A stretch of 64,000 nucleotides of DNA from Ancylostoma caninum (lineage: Eukaryota > Nematoda > Chromadorea > Rhabditida > Ancylostomatidae), in assembly GCA_037903475.1 (NCBI GenBank), contig JBAJFG010000611.1, positions 3,596,001 through 3,660,000 on the forward strand. The letters are read 5' to 3'. The notes under the pieces were generated by a model, which was given only the letters and a program-made list of their open reading frames with translations, did no database searches and was not told where the DNA came from. Position numbers and translations under genes: made by a program. This document shows, piece by piece, positions 23,128-34,703 of this stretch; the stretch's first letter is position 1; each line of letters starts with the position of its first letter.

Positions 23128-24725
23128 CAGTGCGTGTCAAAACTTTACGCCCACCCTAAAAATTCGTTGTTTCGGGCGAGGATCAAGCTTCTTCGAGTAA
23201 TGGCGTTCACTATAGTTTTCAGCGTGCTTGGAAACCCCAGAAACTTTCACCAAGTCATTTCTAGGTGGTGCTCTAATTTTATATTAGTTTTTGAAAGGAA
23301 AATGCCGCGGTTCAAAACTTTACGCCCACCCTTGAAAATGTCGGTTACGGAGGAGAGGAATTGCGAATAAGCAGGGAAATGATACGAACTGATGTAGTAC
23401 GCTCAAGAAGACTTTGGGTAATCTTATGGAGCAGTCAAAATCAATGCCCAAAGTATTTTACCTGTCACTGATTGTGCAAACTCTCCCCCGAACAAGTATG
23501 AACAGAACAAAATTTTTTAAAGACTTTGGGTGGTCGCAGACATTTAGCTGATATTTCCATAAATAATCCTAATACGTACATATAGATAGAAAACGAAACA
23601 CTAGAACACATTTCAAGGTCGACACGACGGCCATATCACCCGTCTGGTCCTTCTCCTTCACAGTGTCGACCGAGAAAATCAGCATTAAATTCCCGCTAAC
23701 TGTTTTGAAATTGACCAGTCCCTTCGCATATCAGCATTTGAGGACATTTGAAGCAAGAACACAATGCCTATTCTCTGGCGGACGCCACACCACCCTTGGG
23801 GTCGAATGATTTTACTAGGCACAACTTGAATAGCATGAAGGCTTGGGCGGCATTTTTCATAGTGTTTACTAACATGCAAGATGCCACTCATAACTTTAAA
23901 TGCGCTGTTCACTGATGGGTGTAGAAGACAGGCAACGATTTTTCAGACCGAATCTTGCATTGCTGTAGGGATTTAGAGGGAAATGGGAGGTTTCTTTTTT
24001 GCCGCAACTTTGGCGGTTGAACATCGATGTTCAGTACAGACCACTAACATCGGAATTGAGCAGATAGGATTCCGATGGACTTAGCTATTCATAGCAGTGC
24101 TCTACAAAGGCCTTTGCTCTCATATTTTCTCCAACACAGCGTCCACAACTCCGCCAGGATCACGACTTAGGGCTTCTTTCTCGGCCGACACTGTGGACGA
24201 AGAGGACCAGACGGATGATATGGCCGTCGTGTCAACCTTGAAATGTGTCCTAGTGTGTCCTTTCCCATCTATGCGTATTAAGATTATTCATCGAAATATC
24301 AGCTAAGTGTCTGCGACCACCTAAAGTCTTTAAAAAATTTTGTTCTGTCCACATTTGTTCGGGGGAGAGTTTGCTCAGTCAGTGACAGGTAAAATACCTT
24401 CGGCATTAATTTTGACTGCTCCATAAGGTTACCTAAAGTCTTCTTGAGCGCTACTACATCAGCTCGTATCATTTCCCCGCTTATTCGCAATTCCTCTCCT
24501 CCGTAATCGAGATTTTCAAGGGTGGGCGTAAAGTTTTGAACCGCGGCATTTTCCTTTCAAAAACTAGTAAAAAAAATAGAGGATCACCTAGAAAAGACTT
24601 GGTGAAAGTTTCTGGGTGTTTTCAAGCACGCTGAAAACGATAGTGAACGCCATTACTCGAAGAAGCTTGATCTTTACCCGAAACGACGGATTTTTAGGGT
24701 GGGCGTAAAGTTTTGACACGCACTG
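23128..24725. mobile_element. Tc1/mariner-type element with very long inverted repeats
   Basis: Ends CAGTGCGTGTCAAAACTTTA and its inverse are flanked by TA on both sides (23126-23127, 24726-24727), the Tc1/mariner signature. The arms extend about 560 bp (to about 23690 and from about 24165) and are closely similar. Each arm carries a second copy of CAAAACTTTACGCCCACC about 175 bp inside the first (23313 and about 24519), as in the IR/DR group, where transposase binds two sites per end. The 480-bp centre shows no transposase motifs, so the copy is non-autonomous. Short ORFs in the arms (for example 24299-24490) are mirrored in the opposite arm. Confidence 0.85.
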
Positions 24726-24727
24726 TA

Positions 24728-26384
24728 TTGATAAAAATGCGTCCGAACATGGGCTATCAGAGAAAGTATCCTTGCACATCTTTCACAATCATAAGATCAT
24801 ATGCACGGAAAGACTGATTAACTGGAGAAACTGCCGGCTTTCAGAGATGCAGTTTTTTTTTGAAAAGCTCCGTGGAGGTTATTGAAATATTGTCTATAGC
24901 GTGGATTGTGTAGCTTGACACGCCCAAACAGCTTCAATTCTATAGAATACGATCTCGCTTTTCTACTTAAAATTGGATTTTTTATGTTTTCCATGGAAGA
25001 GATGTCAAAGAAAAGAAATAGGCTGAGAGCATCAAGCAGAAAGAATCGCGATTATTTATTTATTTATTTATGAATACACTCAAGGTGCGCAGCCAGAAAA
25101 AGGCGTGATGCATTAGGAAATAGAGATAGATAAATGAAGATAGAAGAAAGGTGAAAAATAGATGAAAGAAGAGACGAGGACTTTCCGAAGAAAAATGTTT
25201 GCAATGACGATAACTAGTTTAAGCAGAAAAAAACTTTTTTGTTTGTTCGCAGACCAGATCCATTCCAACGATGCAAAGTTTTTTTTTGGAGAAGCTACAT
25301 AAGCTATGAGTATGTTGAGGCTACAACCAAGCCTTGGGAATATATAGTCAAGCAGAGAATCCATCTAATTTCGGTCACAAAATTCTGAATCCACAAGAAG
25401 CCAGTCGTCCCAATAAAAAGGAGAAGTGGGTATTCGAAGTTTTGCCACCACAACCATTATCTTTACAAGCACATGTACAGCCCAACCATAGAGATGGAAA
25501 CAAGTGTATATGTACAACAACAGCTGTATGACCATAAATGAAATGGAAACAGATGTATATCCTAAACCTTATATGGAATAAGATGGAGACATGGCACAAC
25601 TACTTCCTAGATAGCGTACTTTTATTTGTAGTCTGCAGTGGTCCTGGATTGGCGTTCTGGAAAAGAAGAGCAGTGGCCCGGCAACACTGGTAGTCCAATA
25701 GCGTACGAGAGGACTCTGGGCACCAGCATGGTGCGCGGCCAACTTCGGCCAGAAAACACCACCAACGTCGTAGTAGTAGGACCAGTGTCTAGTCATAAGG
25801 AAGTCAGAGGGAACACCATCAAGAGTGCTATCAGAGCGACAGAGGCTAGAGGACAATCGAAAAATGTCAACACAATGAAAAGAGGAGTTCCAATGTTGGG
25901 CTCTAGTAGATAAGGATTGGGTGGTGACTGCGAAACCCAAAAGGATATTTGAATTAAGTGAACGACTGTGCGCTGGGAAAAGACAGGGTAAAAGCGCAGG
26001 AAGAAGCGCAATCCGAGGAGTGGTAAGCGCAGGTATGACTACTTCAAATTCAAGTGAGATAGATGTAGCAGTACTAACTGAATCGCCAAGAAGAGTGATG
26101 AAGGACATAAAAGACAACGAAATCACATGAAACATTCTAGTGCTAAGGACAAATCCACTTCCTATGGAACACATACTTCAATGAATTAAGGAGTATTGCT
26201 CGCATTCTAGACAAAATCCTATAATTCAAGAGTTCGCAGCAATTCCAGTTCGGAGATAGCTTTTTTGAATTCACCTGAATTCACGCACATCTGCAATGAA
26301 GGTGGCCGTTTTTCGAGCCATTTCGAGGTTCTGAAAAAGAAACTGTTTAATTCCAAGTTGAGTTTATGCCTTCGCAGTTTCGGC
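24728..26384. other. Gene-poor stretch with a both-strand open region
   Basis: 25569-26174 (minus, 201 codons) overlaps plus frames 25638-25913 and 25921-26130. Openness on both strands over the same DNA, with no recognised motif, suggests a relic repeat rather than a gene. Elsewhere there is AT-rich sequence with an ATTT run near 25053. Confidence 0.35.
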
Positions 26385-26663
26385 TTATGAAAGAGAAGGT
26401 CGTTCGCGTTTTAGGAGTTTGAAGGCTAAGATCAGGTCAGCTTGCACTCTTCTGTAGTAGAGTCTTTTAAGATTGAGTTTTCGGAGACGTATGCTATAAG
26501 GCGGAAGAGTGTTTGGGTAATTTGAGACAGGATTTACGTGATAGTAAACAATTCTGGTGAAAGTTTTCTGCACGTTCTCAATTTTCTGGATATCCTTCGT
26601 AGGGAAGGGACTCCAAACGGGGCTACCATATTCCAGGATTTTATTAAAGCTTATAAAGCTCAA
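26385..26663 (-). pseudogene. C-terminal relic of a CR1-like non-LTR retrotransposon RT
   Basis: The minus frame reads ILEYGSPVWSPFPTKDIQKI, then ENVQKTFTRIV and IRLRKLNLKRLYYRRVQADL. This is the hallmark C-terminal end of CR1/jockey-type reverse transcriptases: LEY-SPVW-P, then IE-VQ--FTR, then RL--L-L--L--RR-QADLI. The catalytic part is absent, so it is a 5'-truncated copy. Confidence 0.78.
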
Positions 26664-27735
26664 CTATAAGATTCGGATCATAGCTTTTAGCGATTCTGGA
26701 AAGGCAGTGAAAAGGCATCATGCTCACACCTAATATATCACAGCTCATCACATCATCTGAAACTGTCATTTGGACCATATACAAGTTGGATTCACTTGCT
26801 TCACATAGTGGGGAGCAAGATTACAAATGAGGAAGAACTTCTTCAATTAAAGCAAGGTTTTCTTGGAGTAGAATGTTGAGTAAAGTATTTCATTTCAATT
26901 CCCGTTACAGAAAGCCCCTTACAATGTATATAAAAATTTTGTGCAGGTTCGAGAATAATTTTCAAGCTTCTACATCCGAACCCAAAATGTCCTTTCAAAA
27001 TCGAGACTATCATGAACTTTAGAATATTCGTAATCGGCAAATATCTAGCAATCCTGCAAATGGTTCAAGACATTCGTGAGGTTTAAATAGGACCTATTAA
27101 GATTGACGAACTCTCGAGAACAATTTTGGTACCTTTGCAGTTTTCGGAGGACTTCTCCTGAAGGCACCCATCCAGATGCTTAACGAAATGGTGAGTGAGA
27201 GGTTAGTTGATTCTGATGAATGAAGAAGAGTCTCCTAGCCTGCTTGCATAAGCCTGCACAGCGTCTGGTATGTGTCACGTGGCCGACGGTACTGTGCAGA
27301 AGGGTCATGTCCATTTCATTCAGCAACCGTGGGGTCAAACAGTGAGGTTGCATGCCAGCCCATTTTATACATATTTTAGCATTACTTTTCAGGTGCAAAA
27401 GAATCATTGAGCTGCAGTGAAAGATTTTTTCTGCAGACCGAAACAAATTCAACATGAATTTCATTTGATTTAATGCGAGTTCTGACAGTATTCCGGTGCT
27501 TCTCGTTTAGATATGGAGCAAGGCCCCTTACATTGTTGACAGGGTCTATCCTTCATCTCGTAACACTAAGCGGTCGAGAAATAAGTTGCCATTTCTCCAC
27601 TGCTGAGGAGCAAAGCAAACCTATTAACAAATCTGGTAGCCCCTGTGACATCCATTCACTGAGCTTTTTCATTCTTTCATTTACACCAGCAAGGGATAGT
27701 CTGTCGACGATTACCAGTAAGGTTCTGCAAAACCA

Positions 27736-27795
27736 TATACAGTGCTGGTCAAAAGGAAATCACCTTTCACTTTTATTCATAACTTCATTTTAAGT
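27736..27795 (+). repeat. Solo Tc1-like terminal repeat
   Basis: TACAGTGCTGGTCAAAAGGA at 27739 strongly resembles the known terminal repeat of C. elegans Tc1. I find no matching inverted end downstream and no transposase, so this is a solo end or a truncated insertion. Confidence 0.5.
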
Positions 27796-28624
27796 AGAGC
27801 TTAAAATTCCTAATTTCGGCAAATAATGCAGCTACTCACTGCTGATTCCTGGAGTTACTGACAGTCTTATCGTGCTTGCAAATCTTTATGAGAAAAATTT
27901 CTACTCAAAAAGAATCCTTGATTTGGCACTACTCATATTCAACTGCTGGCTTCCGTTGGTGCATTTTTCAACAAAATTGAATTTTGCCCAAAAGAAGGAT
28001 TCATAACCGAGGAATCTTCTGCAGTTTTAGCCATTCTGGATCGCACATGCGCTCCTGTTTCGAGCTGGATCTTGTTTTGCATGATCCTTTAGCTCGAGGA
28101 AAAAGATATTGCCCAAAATTAGTTATCGGAGAATGGTCCTATGTCCCAGATATCCTAGCTGGACACACGGTCACCAGTTGTGCACTTCTCGGGTATCAAG
28201 CGTTGCATACTTGTTTTGTTGCAGGTAGAAATGTTCATTAGAGCACTTCTGTAGACAGATCTGGAGCTTTCTGAATAGGACGAGTTAGACTCATGTCTTA
28301 TCTTGCTTTCGTAGAATTGGTCATGATTCCTGAGCCCCCTGACATTTGCTGAAAATAATGCCATATCTGCATGCTATATCCTATCCAATTCCAGACTTCA
28401 TAGGTGCTACCGTTTTACGCTGTGTTCTAGAAAACTATACGCATCATAGCAAAAATAAAAACGCCTTATCAAAGTTTAGTTCACCTCCATAGTTAACTTC
28501 CAGAACAAAAACGCAAAGCTTGGTACCCGTTTGGCGTTTTTCTTCAAGTCCGTTCTTGCCAACAGGAGTCAGTCCGTTTAATCAGTAGTGATTGATCCCA
28601 AACATACTTCCAGTGGCGTTCCTC

Positions 28625-29367
28625 AAAGGCAGCATCCACGGAAACTTTTGCCTCTCAGATTTTCACTTTTCGAGGAATTTTAGCACCATCCGGATGTTTT
28701 CGTACAAGACGAGCAGCGGAAAGGGCCTGCGTTCAACTCTTTAACTAGTAGTTCTTTGTGATGGACGAGTTACCGTGTGTGTCGCGCCTTTCCTTCCTTG
28801 CACCGGCGCAGCAGAATCAGCTGTTTCGCTGCAATCCTCGTGAAATTCGCCGCATTCTGTTCCACTGTAGGTCCCTTTGCTGGTTTTTCTATGATTTTTT
28901 GTTGTTTTCGTAACCAGCGATCCTTTATTATAAGGGAGTCTCTACCTCTTTAACTATTGCTGCATCTAGTTTTCTTCAAAATTTCAATTCTAAATTATTC
29001 TTGCTTCATCAGGAAATTCCATGAAGATTTGATTTCCGAGCGACACTTTTCTTGACTGATATACATTTTCCAATAATTACTTCTTCAGTTTTACAGTTTG
29101 GAAAGGCTGCATTTCAGAAAAAAAGTAGTGTTGTGCGAAAATCCAGTCGTTGAAAAGGCAGCTTTATCGATCTCTTGATCTCGATCATCATTCTATGGCC
29201 CTCGCAACTCGACCACACACGTTGCTCATTAACGAACCAAGACCTTTCAGAAACAGCGTTTTGGTGCTATTGGAACGTTACATCATTATGAAGGTGCTAA
29301 GCAGCGTCGATACCACCAGAATATGCTGAAATCTTTGATACGAAAATTTCCGTGGGTGCTGCCTCCA
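28625..29367. mobile_element. AAAGGCAGCACCCACG family, copy 2
   Basis: The left end TCAAAGGCAGCATCCACGGA and the right end TTTCCGTGGGTGCTGCCTCC bound about 743 bp. The interior segment GCGCAGCAGAATCAGCTGTT (about 28806) parallels the 15.4-kb copy. It directly abuts the palindromic element at 29367. Confidence 0.65.
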
Positions 29368-29769
29368 AAGGCAGTGTCCACGCTCAGGACCAACACACCC
29401 CCTTTTTGAACCCTCTATTTTTGGAAGAAAAGGGCACCCCGGCGCATCGACATCTCGTACACGAAGTTGCGCAGTGCTCGATTGATGCCTCCGCTGCAAC
29501 TCCATGCGGGGTGGAGTTGCAGTTGTGCGGTCGAATGCAAGAGCCGTAAGCCGGCATGGAGTTGCAGCGAGGCATCGACCGATCGCGATGCAACTTCGTG
29601 CACGAGATGCCGGCGCTCCGGGGTGCCCGTTTCCTCCAAAAATAGAGGATTCAAAAAGGGGGTTTACTGCACTAATGAGCTGAGATACCTACGCCGTTGT
29701 AATCAGCGTCACCCCTCATCTTCTGATGCCCAATACTCCAAATTGGTCCTAAGCTTGGACATTGCCTTT
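29367..29769. mobile_element. Palindromic MITE abutting copy 2
   Basis: AAAGGCAGTGTCCACGCTCA and the following AGGACCAA are mirrored by TTGGTCCTAAGCTTGGACATTGCCTTT at the other end. Inside, the arms continue: CCCCTTTTTGAA-CCTCTATTTTTGGA, then GGGCACCCCGG, CATCTCGT-CACGAAGTTGC and ATCGA, converging on CTGCAACTCCATGC-type repeats near 29500-29560. Nearly the whole 400 bp can fold as one hairpin. Overlapping ORFs on both strands here are translations of the arms. Confidence 0.75.
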
Positions 29770-29784
29770 AAGGAACATGCTTAG

Positions 29785-30830
29785 GACGACCACTTTCCCT
29801 CATGTGCATAAATGACCTACCACTACCACCGCCTCCTAGCTCCTTCTGTTCAATTTTGGCCGACGATTTCCAAATCTACACCATGAACAACACTATACAA
29901 GTAGCACTGAATGCCTTAGAAAAATAGTCACAGCTTTGGAAGCTGGATATCTAAAAGGAAGAAGTTAATCATGAAAACAGGAGAAAATCATTCTAATGTG
30001 CCTTTCTCACGCAAACGCTGAGGCCCAGCTCATCTTGAACTATTAACATTTTCCGAGCCTCCTCGATGCACTTACCCCGGCGTTGTACATGAAATGTTCC
30101 ATGGAGGTCTTTAAACCCGTTTTTCAGCAGGGGACCTGTAACAATTTGGTGGAACAAATTGACGAGAAAAGACTTGCATCACCGCTGATCTTATCGGACA
30201 GGGCAAAACGTGTTCACCTGACGTTGCTTCTTTGGCGGACAGTCAGCATCGCTTGGAGCGAACCCCGCCCTGCTCCAAGAAGCGGGTACTTTGACTCTAT
30301 TAAAAACGGGGTTCTCGGCAGTCCTGTGACATTTGATGTACATTACTGCAATCAACGTCACGAGGGGATCAAAAATGCTGATATCCTCAATATGCGAAAC
30401 AAAGTGGACCCTGCCTTTAACGGCGTCTGGCTTGAACAGATGAAAACTTCTCGATCAGGGATTAATATACATAGATACTTTAAATTTCAACAATTATATC
30501 TCCGGTGTTGTCGCGAAGTGTCGCAGTAGCTTTATTCTGAAAGCTTTCAAGGCACGAAATTCAACTATCCTGTTTGAGCTGTTTACAACATACGTTAGAC
30601 CTCTGCTAGAGTGGTCCCTTTTTTTCGAGTTTCACAAATCGACGTAATCCGAAGGGTGCAAAAATAGTTCACCTACTGATGTTTTGCACAAGGAAGCATG
30701 TTCAGAATCCCTTACAACACACGTCTAAAGAAACTAAATGCTCTTTCTATTAGAGACCGTAGGCTTATTGTAGATATTCGTTTCATGAATAAATTAACGA
30801 CCGCGGCGCTAGACCTAACTATGGATGGTT
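29785..30830 (+). pseudogene. Decayed CR1-like reverse transcriptase with an insertion
   Basis: From 29811 the plus strand reads CINDLPLPP...LADDFQIYTMNN, matching the INDLP and FADD catalytic block of non-LTR RTs (FADD reads LADD). It resumes at about 30477 with LNFNNYISGVVAKCRSSFIL, then TILFELFTTYVRPLLEWS, the downstream RT/thumb region. Between them, about 30030-30440 is unrelated and open for 148 codons (30083-30529). It contains GTACATTACTGCAATCAACG, similar to TACGCCGTTGTAATCAGCG at 29689, so an insertion is likely. Multiple stops make it inactive. Confidence 0.65.
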
Positions 30831-31667
30831 AGAGAACGGTACTAAGTCGAAGTGGCTATTTGTCGTCGATTGCATCATTAATGAGTTTTTTAATGCTGAT
30901 TTCGAATGTTCTTCACACTACGTTATGCTGACTTCTTTCAGCGCACAGTTAACATAATGTATGCTTGCTATAGCCACAGATCATGCAAGGCGACTATACC
31001 ACTGCCCTATAGGAGCACGCAGGAATTTTGCACATCACATTCACGATCAACGTTCAAAGTAGCATGAGATAGCACACATCGATTACGAACAACCACTTCG
31101 ACGAAGCATCCTTTCCTTGTAAGCTCTCAGGTTTTGATCAGGTGCATCCCTATTTGCGCTGCTCGAAGTATAGTGGAAATTTCAGTGCGCATAATTTCTT
31201 TTTTGAAATTTCAAAGCTTGGGAAATTTAAAGCTTGGGAACGTGAAATTTTCAAGGTAGTGAGTGATTCGCAGGGTTTCGCCGAAATAATGAACAGAGGA
31301 TTTAATGGCCCAACTCAAATATCTGCGGTAAAGTGGTGCGCAAATCATAAACGGAACACCGAATCATGACGCGTCTTCAGTGCTGGTAGAGTTCAACACA
31401 CTCAGCGTCAAGTAAGCTATACCCACCCCTTTACCCATCCTCTTTTGTGTAAGCATCTTGATGGGTCGCAGACTATGGCCTAAATTGGGGCTTTCTATGG
31501 CTTACCATGGGTAATCCCAATGGTACATGCCAGTGCATCCCTTACCAGAGGCAGAGCCAATGGAAACACCGACGGATCTAGGTGTCTTCTATCCGCCATG
31601 TAAAGAAGAGAGAAACTGCTCCTCTTCGACGCGTCGATCATCACGCCAGGACTGACCTCAAGTGACC

Positions 31668-32110
31668 TTAAAGACAGCACTCACTATAAAAAATGTTGTC
31701 GATTTTCTCATGAAATTCTACTCTGGAGGCTACTTTTGTGCTCCTAGTATAGAAAAAACCATCAAAAAAGGCAAGGTTTGCACGACATACTATGTTGTAA
31801 TTTGCCAATATATGTCCATTTGTACGAGATCTATCGCCTGAGATGGGTGTCATCGTAGAGCTGTGGAACAGATCACCACTATAGGAAAATCCTGATCGAT
31901 CCTGTATCAGCTAAGAAACGCAGCCGCACACGGTCAGAGAGAATGGGGAGGGGTTGAGCGTACTGAGCGCATTTGTACATGCGTACAAGTTTTATTACTC
32001 GAGTAACTGCAGGATTTGGAGAGATTCCTTTTGCAGTTACAGTCCAATTGATGGCACCTTTGAAATGAGCACGAATTCGAGGAGACTTTTTTCAGCGTGA
32101 GTGCTGCCTG
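31668..32110. mobile_element. AAAGGCAGCACCCACG family, copy 3 (short)
   Basis: CTTAAAGACAGCACTCACTA at the left and CAGCGTGAGTGCTGCCTGCC at the right form diverged family ends around 440 bp. The interior is shorter than the 630-740 bp of the other copies, suggesting internal deletion. Confidence 0.5.
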
Positions 32111-32339
32111 CCTTCGCTTCCCAGCTACTTCACACACAAATGCTCGCTAGAGACGAGCGATTTAGCAGTATTAATCATCTCTGCAAGACGCGAGACTGTT
32201 CTCTATTTCTTCGATCTACGGAATCTCAAAGCTACACAGATTTCCCATAAAGTTTAGGCTCATAACAGACACTTCAAATAGTACAATCAAATCATTGGTA
32301 TTAGAATTAACACACATTTATATATTTGTAGAGAAACAC

Positions 32340-33300
32340 ATTCAAGATCGTGTCAATGCAATCAAGCAAAGAAACAATTTTTTCATGAGATACTGATCAA
32401 TTAATGACATCAGCATTAGCGAACCTTTTGAGGGCATTAAACACGATAATACAAGTGTGTCCTCCGCCGACTTTACTAACATCTTCACTAACTTCCCGCA
32501 TTCCCTTATTTTACGTAACATAAAAGAAATATTAAAAACTTGTTTCAGGAATGCTAAAAAAGTCATATAGGCTCCAATGAATATAAACAAATTTTGACAT
32601 TAACGATACCATTAGCAAGTGCAATTATAATATATGTCAATAGTGAATTACTTTATTTCACTCAATGCTTATTCAACAAAAGCTTTTGCAGGTTTGGAGT
32701 TCTCGTTTTCAAGCAGAATGTGGGAGTACCGCAGGACAGTAATATCAGCATTTAGTAGCTGATCTTACCCTTTCATAGTTGGGATATCTCTATTCAATTA
32801 ATAACATCTACCACAATCACTTATTTATACCTTTCTGGTCTCTGGATGATGTTTTAACCATGCACAGTTATAGGGACGAAAATACTTTGCAAACTCTTGT
32901 GGAAGTCTATCAGAATAATCCTAACTCAGAAATAACTCATAGGAACAATTTAGAGTGTAATTACCTAGATTTAAATATATCAATCATTAATAACAAAATT
33001 GTTACGAAATTATACAATAAAACTGACAGCTCTTCGTTTACAGTAAAGAGGTTTGAACTCTTCAATTTCAACATTTCCATCACCATGAAAAAGGCCACCA
33101 CATGCAATTCTTTCAGAAATCCTCGAACTAGTAATTTTTCAGCTGACTTTATTGATAGAGTAAAACTAGCCAAGATGCACCTCACAACAATGAGGTATCT
33201 TGGAGATCTTACTGAAGTTTGCTTACTCAAGTGTCTGTTTTAGAATAAGTTTATTAGTTATAAATATGATCTGCTGACCAACAAAACGTTGAAAGAATTC
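32340..33300 (+). pseudogene. Decayed reverse transcriptase of PLE-like type
   Basis: Pieces in order: SADFTNIFTNFPHSLILRNI (about 32463-32522, counterpart of a DFTNLYTN-P catalytic block), VGVPQDSNISI (about 32724, counterpart of G-PQG-NFSP), SLDDVLTMHS (about 32841-32870, YxDD-type block) and CNYLDLNISIINNKIVTKLY (32959-33018). The last two lie in one 154-codon frame (32779-33243). PQG reads PQD and the first D of the DD box context is F-W-S-L-D-D, so activity is not expected. The order and the YLDL-I...LY signature resemble RTs of the Penelope/DIRS-like type, but the exact clade is uncertain. Confidence 0.6.
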
Positions 33301-33482
33301 ATTCACGATCATTTTTAATATATCCCTTATCCCATATTATGACCATTTCTCTCCCACAGTCCCCTAACTGCGCCTTAGTTACTCCGCTGTACTTTGATAC
33401 TGGAGGTTGTTCTTTGTTGGAGTCCTGACTGTTTTCCCTTAAACTACATACCTCAATCTCTCGTCTTTGCATGCTCCATATG

Positions 33483-34700
33483 GGCCGGTAGTAAACCCCC
33501 CATGTCGCGACATCCAAGATGCGAACACGTTGGCACCAGGTTCGCGACATCTGCGAACACGTCGCGAGAATTTCGCGACATCAATGCGTGTTTCGCTAAT
33601 CAATGTATCTCTATAGAACATCACTCAACAAAGAACGTGCGCACATGGCTTGGTGGTTAGTGCGTTTGTCGTAAGAACCCGACACTGTTGTGATAGGGAG
33701 GTTCGCTTCCTCAACATTCCAAGCCTTTTGCAAAACCACAGCAAGACGTGTATCCTGTCTTTGAGAACTTTGTTTGTGGAGTAAGTGACTACATACCCTC
33801 TAATCAAATGAAACATTCACATACACTTCTCCACTTCAAATTTTGAGTAACTCCTAAGAACTGCATACTTCGCAGGAGTTCTTTTAATCCTTCCCCAGTA
33901 CTTTGAAATCCTAGTTCGAAGTCCCTGCCAAAAAGTAAATCAAGCAGGAATGATCAGGCCCCATACGTCAGCTGAATGTGAAGCTTTCGATCTGCATGGT
34001 CCATGTTTTTTTTGTGATATCTCACACCTTTTCGCAACGTAACCGCTCCCCTTATCCTATTCGCCGAAACCTGTGAAAGAGTTACCTCTTTTGATTCGCT
34101 GATTCTTTGTCCGGATCATTTAACAACTATTTCACAGATCCCTTTACAATGAGAAAAGCTGGCTAAGAGCACTATGTACGAGGTACTCGATGGTTCTCTA
34201 AAATCTCTAAAATGAGTGTAAAATATCTGAAAATTTCCTCCTCTTGTGTCTTCTTATCAAACTGTGTATTACACTTACGATTGGACGAAGCAAGGCATAT
34301 GGACAAAGGTTTAAGAGCTTCATACATCTGCGCTGTTTCAAAGGAGCTTCGTTTCGATCTCGATCTGAGAATGACCTGAGCCGATACCTGACCGTTCTCT
34401 TGTCAACGAACTGGACGTTCACGAACTCCGTTCGAGTTCGTGACATCACGCCTCGATGACTTCCACACTATTTCCTCAACTTTTGTTGTGTGCGCCTCAT
34501 GACCAAGAGGTCACGAACATGGCTACCAACCACTGTCGCGACGTAGTCATTGAACTTAGTTGCCAACTATGCCGCGACATCAGCGAGAGCACCCTCTTTA
34601 TCATGGGGAGTTCATGAACATCTCGCGACAAATGTGAGCGACACTGTCACGACATGTTGGCAGCTAGGAGTTCACGAGATCGGGGGGTTTACTACCAGCC
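33483..34700. mobile_element. PIF/Harbinger-type non-autonomous element
   Basis: The left end GGCCGGTAGTAAACCCCCC and the right end GGGGGGTTTACTACCAGCC are inverted repeats, with ATG immediately outside both ends (33480-33482, 34701-34703). A 3-bp duplication and a GG(C/G)-type start suit Harbinger. Both subterminal zones are packed with TCGCGACAT/GTCGCGA motifs (33501-33580 and 34538-34660), possible transposase-binding clusters. No transposase is encoded in the 1.2 kb. Confidence 0.65.
33643..33716 (+). tRNA. tRNA-like sequence (pseudogene or SINE head)
   Basis: TGGCTTGGTGG matches an RNA polymerase III A box. GGTTCGCTTCC, about 53 bases on, approximates a B box. The segment can form a T arm GGAGG-TTCGCTT-CCTC and an anticodon-like stem TGTCG...CGACA with an 8-base loop. 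No convincing acceptor stem is visible and the T loop deviates from TTCRA. It lies inside the Harbinger-type element. Probably a decayed tRNA-derived sequence. Confidence 0.25.
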
Positions 34701-34703
34701 ATG

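Noticed and set aside
25569..26174. 201-codon minus-strand frame, longest in its region
   Set aside because: The opposite strand is also open, no motif is recognised and no splice or start context stands out; kept only as a note in a gene-poor stretch.
30083..30529. 148-codon plus frame
   Set aside because: It overlaps a CR1-like relic, contains a segment repeated nearby, and reads the RT remnant in the wrong frame at its end.
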